Below, in pieces: positions 1 to 5,448 of a stretch of 9,223 nt of DNA. The notes under the pieces were generated by a model. It did no database searches and was not told the origin of the DNA. It saw nothing but the letters and a program-made list of their open reading frames with translations. Source of the DNA: Acidobacteriota bacterium. GTDB lineage: Bacteria; Acidobacteriota; Terriglobia; Terriglobales; Acidobacteriaceae. Both the position numbers and the translations under genes were made by a program. The stretch's first letter is position 1; every line of letters starts with the position of its first letter. The stretch covers positions 1 through 9,223 of the forward strand of contig JAJZIF010000113.1 in the NCBI GenBank assembly GCA_021810735.1, read 5' to 3'.

Positions 1-23
1 AATTCTGCATATTCTTCACGGGC

Positions 24-32
24 AGGGGAGGA
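24..32 (+). promoter_or_regulatory. Shine-Dalgarno site of phoU
   Basis: AGGGGAGGA lies 5 bases before the GTG at position 38. It is the main reason for choosing this non-ATG start, since the reading frame stays open to the left edge of the window. Confidence 0.7.
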
Positions 33-37
33 ACTGC

Positions 38-709
38 GTGCCGCGCATCCATTACCAGCAGCAACTTGCGCAATTGAAAGACAAATTACTGGCCATGGCC
101 GCGCTGGCGCAGCAGACCATGGATTGCGCCATGGACGGCTATCTGAAGGCCGATCTTGTCCTGTTACATCACGTACTGGAAAATGAAACGGCCATCAATG
201 CCACGGAGCGTTCCGTCGATGAGATGGCGTACGACCTGATGGCGATGGAGCAGCCCATGGCCATTGACCTGCGCTTCTTGCTGGCCGTGATTAAAATCAA
301 TGGCGATCTGGAGCGGATCGGCGATCAGTCGGTCAACATCGCCGAGCGGGCCGCGGAGCTGCTGCAAATGCCCCACGCGGATCTGTCCGTGGATATGCAC
401 CAGATGGGCGAACTGACGGAGCGCATGATCCGCTTCGCGCTGCAGGCCCTGCTGGACGGAGATGTGGCCATGGCAACGTCTGTTCTCGCCATGGACGATG
501 ACGTCGATCAGATGAACCGTGACGTCCACCAGGCGATGATACTCGCCATCCAGCAGCATCCGGAATGGACAGAGCAGGCGCTGAACACGATTATTATTTC
601 GCGCAACCTGGAGCGGATCGGCGACCACGCTACCAATATTGCGGAAGATGTCATCTTTTGGGTTCACGGCGCGGACGTGCGACACCAGTTGAATCTTGCC
701 ACCGACTGA
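38..709 (+). CDS. phoU: Phosphate-specific transport system accessory protein PhoU
   Basis: PhoU is a cytoplasmic helical-bundle protein that links the PstSCAB phosphate transporter to the PhoR/PhoB sensor pair and keeps the Pho regulon off when phosphate is plentiful. The 223 residues match the usual family length of about 210-240. The two symmetric three-helix halves each carry the family's metal-binding signature: LERIGD at residues 91-96, followed by NIAE, and again LERIGD at 191-196, followed by NIAED, exactly 100 residues apart. The GTG start is chosen because AGGGGAGGA ends 5 bases upstream. The frame is open to the window edge, so an upstream start is not formally excluded. PhoU is usually the last gene of a pst operon, so pstB may lie just to the left (inference). 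Family assignment is firm. Confidence 0.95.
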   Translation: MPRIHYQQQLAQLKDKLLAMAALAQQTMDCAMDGYLKADLVLLHHVLENETAINATERSVDEMAYDLMAMEQPMAIDLRFLLAVIKINGDLERIGDQSVNIAERAAELLQMPHADLSVDMHQMGELTERMIRFALQALLDGDVAMATSVLAMDDDVDQMNRDVHQAMILAIQQHPEWTEQALNTIIISRNLERIGDHATNIAEDVIFWVHGADVRHQLNLATD

Positions 710-805
710 CGGTGCCGCTGGTTGGCAGCAATGTGACGCCGAACCATTCCGTCCGCAACTATACGCAGCGTCATAATTAAATGCGCATAAATAGCAGATA
801 AAGTT

Positions 806-817
806 GCGATTTATCGC
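806..817. promoter_or_regulatory. Inverted repeat upstream of the MarR gene, candidate operator
   Basis: GCGAT-TT-ATCGC is a perfect 5-2-5 inverted repeat in the phoU-marR gap. An 8-base palindrome, ATGCGCAT, lies at 781-788, and its core ATGCGCA recurs at 836-842. MarR dimers typically bind short palindromes next to their own promoter, so one or more of these may be autoregulatory sites. No T-run follows, so it is not an obvious phoU terminator. The assignment rests on position only. Confidence 0.25.
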
Positions 818-882
818 GTGTATTCGGACTGAATCATGCGCAATTATTTATGTCGTTGTGTATAGTTTCCTCGAATTTCATC

Positions 883-891
883 TGTTATAAC
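883..891 (+). promoter_or_regulatory. Candidate extended -10 promoter of the MarR gene
   Basis: TGTTATAAC reads as an extended -10 element (TGn plus TATAAC, 5 of 6 to consensus) in an AT-rich 190-base gap. No good -35 box lies 16-18 bases upstream, as is normal for extended -10 promoters. The predicted transcript start is near position 898. The hexamer sits inside the 8-base palindrome GTTATAAC (884-891), so a bound repressor would cover the promoter. A second -10-like hexamer, TATAGT, is at 861-866 with a poor -35. Confidence 0.35.
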
Positions 892-898
892 AAGCATA

Positions 899-1486
899 GT
901 GAGCGCCCGCAATAGTCAGTCAGAAAAGCTCCCGATGATTGCGCCGAAGCAATCGCGAACGCGCGCAGCCAGTCAGGGAACACGCACTACAGCCGGCGGC
1001 CAGGCATCTCCAGGCCAGTTGCAAAAAGAAATCCGCCAGACGAAATCCTTCGCCAGTATTCATGCGGAGGCATTCCTGAACATCGTGCGCACAGCGGACC
1101 AGATGCAACATTTGCTGCACATGCAATTGAAGCCCTATGGAATTACCGAGACGCAATACAATTCCCTGCGGATATTGCGCGGGGCTGGAAAGCAGGGCCT
1201 ATCCTGCGCGGAGATAGGGGAACGGCTGATCAGCCAGGACCCCGACATCACACGGCTGCTGGGACGCCTGGAGCGGCAAGGGTTGGTGCGGAGGGAACGC
1301 GGCGCGAAAGATCGCCGCGTGGTGATGACGAAGATTACTGCTTCTGGATTGGAGCGGCTGAAGGAACTTGACCCAGTGGTCACGAGCACCGTGCATGCGC
1401 TACTAGATCATCTTTCCGAGGACGAACTGGGAAAGATGATTGGTTTATTGGAACGAGCACGATCAAGACCCACATCCTCAGCCTAG
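899..1486 (+). CDS. MarR-family winged-helix transcriptional regulator
   Basis: This is a dimeric DNA-binding repressor of the MarR family, probably controlling its own promoter and possibly a stress, efflux or aromatic-compound response. The target is not visible. Residues 1-50 form a basic, Ser/Thr/Gln-rich tail that looks disordered. Residues about 55-85 give the dimerisation helix. The winged helix runs from about 96 to 155, with a recognition-helix region around DITRLLGRLERQGLV and the conserved wing motif KDRRVVMTKIT, the D-x-R signature of the family. The first possible start is GTG at 899, but it has no Shine-Dalgarno and lies at the predicted transcript start. ATG at 935 (residue 13, giving 183 residues) is equally plausible. 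It stands alone between phoU and a convergent response-regulator gene. Family call is firm; ligand and targets are unknown. Confidence 0.88.
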   Translation: MSARNSQSEKLPMIAPKQSRTRAASQGTRTTAGGQASPGQLQKEIRQTKSFASIHAEAFLNIVRTADQMQHLLHMQLKPYGITETQYNSLRILRGAGKQGLSCAEIGERLISQDPDITRLLGRLERQGLVRRERGAKDRRVVMTKITASGLERLKELDPVVTSTVHALLDHLSEDELGKMIGLLERARSRPTSSA

Positions 1487-1537
1487 TGCCATTCGCTCTC
1501 GCTTACGGCGGTATCGTGAGGGGTTCCCTGCTCCAGT

Positions 1538-2377
1538 TCAAGGACGAATGCGGCCGATGTTGATCTCCTGGACCGTGGCTTTGCCCGGAGCCGGGTTGGC
1601 GGCCGGCTGTTTCAATAGCTGATGGTGCAGGCAATAAAGCGCCAATTCCAGTCGATCCGAGACCCCAAGCTTGTCGTAAATCTTGCGCAGGTAGTTTTTC
1701 ACCACCTGTTCCGTTGTGCCGATTTTGTACGCGATTTCCTTGTTGCGCATTCCCTGAGTCACGCAGCCGATGATGGAAAGCTCCTTGGGGGAAAGACGCG
1801 GCTGCAGTCGTGGATTGGTTAACGTGCTGGCCTCCGCCCGGTAGGCATCGATGACCCAGCTGACCGACTGATTGTCGATCCATGTCTCGCCTTCGGCGAT
1901 CTTGCGGACGCAGCGAATCAGCAGGTCGGGCGAGATGGAACGCGAGATGACGCCGCGAACGCCGCGACGGTAGAGATCGACGATAAAGCCCTCGCTGTTC
2001 TCGCTGACCTGGACGACCAGCTTCGCGTTGGGGGCGCGACGCAGCAAATCCGGAATCGCTTCCGCCTGACCGGAAATCATGCCTCCGTCCAGCAAAACAA
2101 TATCAGAGGGAAAGCGTTCCAGCGCAGCCAGCAGGCCGGGATAGTTCTCCGCCTGCGCCACGACGCGCATATCATCTTCGACTGCGAAAATCTTGCGGAT
2201 TCCCACGCGGTAGATGGCTTGGGAGTCCGCCAAAATGATACGGATCCCAGTGGACTCGTCGGGAACTCCAGGCGAGCTCTGCTCCGGACCCGTAGCGGGC
2301 TTGGATTCTGAGTTTGGCTCGGAGCCAAAAAGCGAATTCGGTTTTTTCTTGTTAGCGTCGGCAGAAAAACCAGGCAT
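1538..2377 (-). CDS. NarL/LuxR-type response regulator with atypical receiver domain
   Basis: This DNA-binding regulator has, in order, a disordered Ser/Pro/Glu-rich tail (1-44), a receiver domain (about 45-165), a linker and a LuxR helix-turn-helix (about 194-253), then a 25-residue tail. The HTH is canonical: LSPKEL, the NKEIAYKIG turn, VVKNYLRKIYDKLGV. In the receiver the phosphoacceptor Asp97 is present (LLDGGM). However, the usual acidic pair is Asp51-Ser52, and the conserved Lys of strand 5 is replaced by Arg146. The switch Thr position is Ser125. Phosphorylation may therefore be weak or absent. ATG at 2377 is preceded by GAGG about 6 bases upstream, and that site overlaps the stop of the PilZ gene 7 bases away, so the two are co-translated. 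No histidine kinase lies in the window. Target genes are unknown. Confidence 0.88.
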   Translation of the reverse strand: MPGFSADANKKKPNSLFGSEPNSESKPATGPEQSSPGVPDESTGIRIILADSQAIYRVGIRKIFAVEDDMRVVAQAENYPGLLAALERFPSDIVLLDGGMISGQAEAIPDLLRRAPNAKLVVQVSENSEGFIVDLYRRGVRGVISRSISPDLLIRCVRKIAEGETWIDNQSVSWVIDAYRAEASTLTNPRLQPRLSPKELSIIGCVTQGMRNKEIAYKIGTTEQVVKNYLRKIYDKLGVSDRLELALYCLHHQLLKQPAANPAPGKATVQEINIGRIRP

Positions 2378-2384
2378 ACGTGCC

Positions 2385-2810
2385 TCAGGAAAGCATTTCG
2401 TAGCTATCGATTATAGTGGCAACTTCCACCCGTGCCGGGCCTCTTCTGAAGGAACGAATCACCCGTCCACAGCAATGTACGCGTACATCGTCGGGTGTTC
2501 CCAGAGCAGCCGAAGGCATGATCATTTCAACTTCAATGGCACTGCCCGCCTCCAATATGCGGGAAAATGCGAATAGCAAACCGCTGGCGGAAACATTGAT
2601 GGTCTCCGCGTCCTCTTCACCCTTATCCGTTTGAATCCTGACCTTCATCCGCACAGGAAAACGAACCGAATTCCGGAGCTCTGTCAATGAACCAGAGTGC
2701 GCGTTCTTCTGGACCGATTCATCCACGGGGACGGACTCCAACCTGAATTTCTCAGAGCCGACAGTGCCCGCTCTACAAGTCGTTTCTGTGAATTCAGCTT
2801 CAGGATACAC
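2385..2810 (-). CDS. PilZ-domain protein (probable cyclic-di-GMP receptor)
   Basis: PilZ domains bind cyclic di-GMP and pass the signal to partner proteins. Both signature motifs are intact: RxxxR as RNSVR at residues 46-50, and [D/N]xSxxG as NVSASG at 72-77, followed by a beta-barrel pattern to about residue 136. The protein is a single PilZ domain with a 40-residue, poorly conserved N-terminal tail and no membrane segment. The start is unsure. GTG at 2810 has no Shine-Dalgarno, whereas GTG at 2726 (residue 29, 113 residues long) has GGAG 9 bases upstream and keeps the whole domain. It is the first gene of a unit with the response regulator downstream (7-base gap), which suggests a joint function. 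A near-perfect palindrome lies just upstream. Confidence 0.88.
   Translation of the reverse strand: MYPEAEFTETTCRAGTVGSEKFRLESVPVDESVQKNAHSGSLTELRNSVRFPVRMKVRIQTDKGEEDAETINVSASGLLFAFSRILEAGSAIEVEMIMPSAALGTPDDVRVHCCGRVIRSFRRGPARVEVATIIDSYEMLS
2736..2739 (-). promoter_or_regulatory. Possible Shine-Dalgarno for an internal PilZ start
   Basis: GGAG on the minus strand lies 9 bases before the in-frame GTG at 2726. It competes with the GTG at 2810, which has no recognisable ribosome-binding site. Using it would shorten the PilZ protein by 28 residues without touching the domain. Confidence 0.35.
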
Positions 2811-2829
2811 GGTAAAGTCACATTTGCCC

Positions 2830-2849
2830 AGTTACTCTTAAGAGTCACT
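2830..2849. promoter_or_regulatory. 20-base palindrome upstream of the PilZ gene, candidate operator
   Basis: AGTTACTCTTAAGAGTCACT pairs at 9 of 10 positions, with a perfect 12-base core (ACTCTTAAGAGT, 2834-2845). It ends 19 bases before the GTG at 2810 and overlaps the predicted transcript start of the PilZ/response-regulator unit. There is no T-run on either side, so it is not a terminator. Its symmetry suits a dimeric regulator, possibly the LuxR-type protein encoded two genes on (inference). Confidence 0.45.
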
Positions 2850-2852
2850 AAG

Positions 2853-2882
2853 GTAATAAAATGGTTCTCAGCAGATAGGCAA
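2853..2882 (-). promoter_or_regulatory. Candidate promoter of the PilZ/response-regulator unit
   Basis: On the minus strand, TTGCCT (2882-2877) and TATTAC (2858-2853) are 18 bases apart; each matches the sigma-70 boxes at 4 of 6 positions. The transcript would begin near 2846, inside the palindrome at 2830-2849. An alternative pair further upstream, TTGATA with TATCTG 17 bases on, has a better -35 and a worse -10. The call is weak and based on consensus only. Confidence 0.25.
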
Positions 2883-2932
2883 CTTTGTGGATTTTATCAA
2901 TGAAGAGACCAGCAAGGTGCAATCCAGCTCAT

Positions 2933-3844
2933 CTAGATGGAAGTGCTTTGCCAGAAATGATTTAGGGGCCCTCTTCCCTGTCCAAGCGGATAGGCGTGTC
3001 GAAGAGCGCCAGTAACGTACTCTTTGGTAGCCTTCACGGCGGCCAAAGCATCATCCCCGAGAGCAATTCTGGCTGCCAGTGCGGAAGAGAATGCACATCC
3101 GGTGCCGTGCGTTGAGGTCGTGTGGATACGCTCGCCGGGATACCACAAGCACTCATTCGCCATCAGTAGCAGATCATTCGGGATCTCCGCATGACCGCCA
3201 GTGACCACAATCTTCAATCCAGAATTTCCCCGTTGCATGGCCATCTGCTGCAGCAAGCGGGCAGAATCTTCGGTTTCCGGGCCGGTAGTGGGTACGGTCG
3301 ACCCTGTGAGGGCTGCGAGCTCCGACAAGTTGGGGGTGATCCAATCAGCTCGCGGCAGCCACGCGTCCCGAAGAATATCCAAGCCGCCGATGCCCAGTAA
3401 GTCTTTGCCAGAGCTGGATTCAATGATAGGATCAAGCACAACTGGAATCCCTTGCCGCTGGCCAAGCCAGCCGGCAACGGCCTGAGCGATAGTGACGTGC
3501 CCGAGCATTCCTACTTTGATTGAGCTGAAGCAGGCATCCTCGGCCAGACAATCGAGCGTCTCAATGACGATGCCAGTGTCCCCCCCAACAACCCGGCGAA
3601 CACCTTGCGTGGACTGAACGGTCAGCGCAGTGATACAGGCCATGCCGTATACCCCAACGGCGGCAAACGTTTTTAAGTCGGCCAGAACCCCCGCACCGGC
3701 CGACGGGTCGTAGCCTGCGATGGAAAGAACGATGGGAGGCGCGGATGGGGAAGAATTTAAACCCGGACTGGACGCCAAGGGTCGCTCTGTCGCTTCAACC
3801 TCTGAGCATTCCTGCGAAGAAAGCGGGCTGGATGGAGGAAACAA
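2933..3844 (-). CDS. thiD: Hydroxymethylpyrimidine/phosphomethylpyrimidine kinase ThiD
   Basis: ThiD phosphorylates 4-amino-5-hydroxymethyl-2-methylpyrimidine (HMP) and then HMP-phosphate to give HMP-diphosphate, the pyrimidine half of thiamine; it is a cytoplasmic ribokinase-fold enzyme. Clear motifs are SIAGYDPSAGAGVLADLKTF (41-60), ITALTVQST (71-79, containing the Gln77 expected to contact HMP), KVGML (110-114), VVLDPI (135-140), ITPNLSELAAL (169-179) and THGTGC (245-250) with catalytic Cys250. The core matches the usual length of about 265 residues. The extra 36 N-terminal residues are Ser/Pro-rich and come from the TTG start at 3844. That start has AGGTGA just upstream and an in-frame TGA two codons before it, so no earlier start exists. 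TTG at residue 23 is an alternative. No other thi gene or TPP riboswitch is visible; it is transcribed divergently from the RlpA-like gene. Confidence 0.94.
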   Translation of the reverse strand: MFPPSSPLSSQECSEVEATERPLASSPGLNSSPSAPPIVLSIAGYDPSAGAGVLADLKTFAAVGVYGMACITALTVQSTQGVRRVVGGDTGIVIETLDCLAEDACFSSIKVGMLGHVTIAQAVAGWLGQRQGIPVVLDPIIESSSGKDLLGIGGLDILRDAWLPRADWITPNLSELAALTGSTVPTTGPETEDSARLLQQMAMQRGNSGLKIVVTGGHAEIPNDLLLMANECLWYPGERIHTTSTHGTGCAFSSALAARIALGDDALAAVKATKEYVTGALRHAYPLGQGRGPLNHFWQSTSI

Positions 3845-3847
3845 GAA

Positions 3848-3853
3848 TCACCT
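3848..3853 (-). promoter_or_regulatory. Shine-Dalgarno deciding the TTG start of thiD
   Basis: AGGTGA on the minus strand ends 3 bases before TTG at 3844. Its last three bases are also an in-frame TGA stop, which rules out any earlier start in this frame. Confidence 0.55.
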
Positions 3854-3921
3854 GTAGGGAAAGAAGAAGCGTCTATGGGCGCTCCGGTGCAATTCAGGGG
3901 TATCACAAAGGAGACGAAATT

Positions 3922-3937
3922 GCAAGCAAATTCTTGC
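3922..3937. promoter_or_regulatory. Inverted repeat in the thiD / rlpA-like divergent gap
   Basis: GCAAG-CAAATT-CTTGC is a perfect 5-6-5 inverted repeat in the 139-base region between the two divergent genes. It could be an operator affecting either promoter. There is no support beyond symmetry and position. Confidence 0.25.
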
Positions 3938-3955
3938 GTAAGTCTATTTATTTCT

Positions 3956-3984
3956 TTGACTTAGCTACTAAACGCAGGTAAACT
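3956..3984 (+). promoter_or_regulatory. Candidate sigma-70 promoter of the RlpA-like gene
   Basis: TTGACT (3956-3961, 5 of 6) and TAAACT (3979-3984, 4 of 6) are spaced by exactly 17 bases. The transcript would start near 3991, which would exclude the TTG at 3984 as translation start and favour ATG at 4002. GGAG lies 12 bases before that ATG. Confidence 0.4.
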
Positions 3985-4607
3985 TGGAGATGTTTCCAAC
4001 TATGAGAATCCTTAGCGAAAATACAATATTGAATGTCCATCCCCCATCGTCGGTTCGCCGCATCCTATCGATTGCGGTGGGCTTGTCCATCGGCATCACC
4101 CTCAGCTTGCATAGCGTCCATGCCAAGCGACCCACGACTTCCGTGGTTTCGGAGTCGACGCCAGCCGGCAGAGCTTCTGCGTTGGCGGGAACATTCTCCG
4201 CGCACGCAACGCCCAAAAAGCCCCACGATTGGCACCAGATCGGTTTGGCATCGTGGTATGGCTCGCAATTTCAGGGAAAAGAAACGGCCAATGGAGAAAC
4301 GTTCAACATGCACGACCTGACCTGCGCCCACAGGTTCCTGCCGCTTGGGACTTGGGTCAAGGTGACGAATCTTCACACCCGCAAATGGATCGTGGTGCGG
4401 GTCAATGACCGCGGACCTGTTCCCGATACGAGGATTGCCGATCTCTCCTCGGAAGCTGCCCATATGCTGGGAATGCGGAACCGGGGTGTCACGCGCGTCC
4501 GGCTCGACGTGATCGATCCCCAGGCTGCGGTCGAGATTGCACGCCTCGATAGGATACGTATCGCGCGTCTGGCCGTTGAACAGTTCCCGAGCGACGCCGG
4601 CGATTAG
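3984..4607 (+). CDS. rlpA: Secreted RlpA-like double-psi beta-barrel protein (septal ring lytic transglycosylase family)
   Basis: RlpA proteins act in the cell envelope and, where tested, cleave peptidoglycan glycan strands lacking stem peptides. Residues 25-47 form a signal peptide: Arg-Arg, a hydrophobic run, then SVHA before Lys48. There is no lipobox cysteine, so this copy would be soluble and not a lipoprotein. A short linker (48-84) precedes one double-psi beta-barrel domain (about 86-178) with GLASWYG (87-93), CAHRFLPLGT (114-123, with His116) and VNDRGP (140-145, with Asp142). These last two match the catalytic His and Asp described for RlpA. There is no C-terminal SPOR domain, so septal targeting through denuded glycans is not expected. 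The start is unsure: TTG 3984, ATG 3990 or ATG 4002. It ends one base from the convergent aldolase gene. Confidence 0.88.
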   Translation: MEMFPTMRILSENTILNVHPPSSVRRILSIAVGLSIGITLSLHSVHAKRPTTSVVSESTPAGRASALAGTFSAHATPKKPHDWHQIGLASWYGSQFQGKETANGETFNMHDLTCAHRFLPLGTWVKVTNLHTRKWIVVRVNDRGPVPDTRIADLSSEAAHMLGMRNRGVTRVRLDVIDPQAAVEIARLDRIRIARLAVEQFPSDAGD

Positions 4608-4608
4608 G

Positions 4609-5448
4609 TCAGTACAGGGCTTTCTTATTGCCCTGCGAAAGATCGATACCGAGCGGCTGGAGAATTTCTCTGGCGCCCAGCCGCATCAGTCCTAGCTCGG
4701 TTACGGACTGAAAGAACTGAAAACCCTCCTTGTGAAAACGAAGGACTTCGTCCGCGCTTCGGGCCGGTCGTCCGAGAAATTTCTTATGCCGTTGCGCGGC
4801 TGTCTTGATAGTTTCAATCGCCTGCTGCAGCTTGGGCTCATTCTGCCGGCCGCGCAATCCCAGCGAAAAGGACAGGTCGCTGGTGCCAATAAAGAGGACA
4901 TCGACCCCTGGAGTGGTGGCAATGGCATCGATATGGGCCAGCGCCCGCTCTTCCTCAATCACGCACACGGTCAACACGTGGGCATCGGAGGAATCGTAGT
5001 AGTCTCCGGGCTCGAACCATGTCGAGGTGGCTAGGCCTGCGCCAGATCCTCGCAGCCCTGCGGGTGGATAGCGACAGGCCTTTCCGGCGGTCTGTGCTAG
5101 TTCTGGGTCGGAAACAAAGGGGAAGATGACTCCCCTGATGCCTTGGTCGAGGACACGTTTGGCCGTCCACAGCGCCACTACAGGCACGCGGGCAATCACG
5201 GCTGCTTCGAGCCCTTGCGTAGCCAGCACAATACCCCGCAAGGTTTCGAGCGATACCGGGGAGTGCTCCATTTCCACCCATAAGAAGTGGAAGCCGAGCT
5301 TCGCGCCCAGCACCGCAGTCTCTAGATTGCTGCTGGTGATGGTCAATCCAAGGACATAGTCGCCAGCTTCGAGCCGAGCCCGAAGGCGATTGCCTTTCCA
5401 ATCTTTCGGCTGCATATTGTTCGGGGTGTTGTCGGCAATTGCCATCAT
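4609..5448 (-). CDS. HpcH/HpaI-family class II aldolase
   Basis: Members cleave 2-keto(-3-deoxy) acids by a metal-dependent retro-aldol reaction, giving pyruvate and an aldehyde; examples are 4-hydroxy-2-oxoheptanedioate aldolase (HpaI) and 2-dehydro-3-deoxyglucarate aldolase (GarL). The fold's key positions are present: His62 in VEMEHSPVS, Arg87 in VIARVPV, RYPPAGLRGSG at 126-136, the metal ligand Glu165 in VCVIEEE, and Asp191 in IGTSDLSFSLG. The 279 residues are slightly longer than typical (about 255-265), with extra residues at both ends and no signal peptide, so it acts in the cytoplasm. ATG 5448 overlaps the TGA of the upstream hydrolase gene as ATGA, with GGAG 5 bases before it, indicating translational coupling. 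Given this context, a sugar-acid substrate is more likely than an aromatic-pathway intermediate (inference). Confidence 0.9.
   Translation of the reverse strand: MMAIADNTPNNMQPKDWKGNRLRARLEAGDYVLGLTITSSNLETAVLGAKLGFHFLWVEMEHSPVSLETLRGIVLATQGLEAAVIARVPVVALWTAKRVLDQGIRGVIFPFVSDPELAQTAGKACRYPPAGLRGSGAGLATSTWFEPGDYYDSSDAHVLTVCVIEEERALAHIDAIATTPGVDVLFIGTSDLSFSLGLRGRQNEPKLQQAIETIKTAAQRHKKFLGRPARSADEVLRFHKEGFQFFQSVTELGLMRLGAREILQPLGIDLSQGNKKALY

Noticed and set aside
164..685. 173-codon minus-strand frame inside phoU
   Set aside because: It is the complement of the well-supported phoU; the His/Arg-rich composition is typical of a shadow frame.
710..780. Intrinsic terminator after phoU
   Set aside because: I found no GC-rich stem followed by a T-tract directly after the stop codon.
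1487..1537. Bidirectional terminator between the convergent MarR and response-regulator genes
   Set aside because: Only AGGG-GTT-CCCT (4-base stem) is present, with no T-run on either strand; too weak to call.
3845..3983. TPP riboswitch upstream of thiD
   Set aside because: The minus-strand leader lacks the CTGAGA and ACCTGATCTGGATAATACC-like core elements expected of a thi-box.
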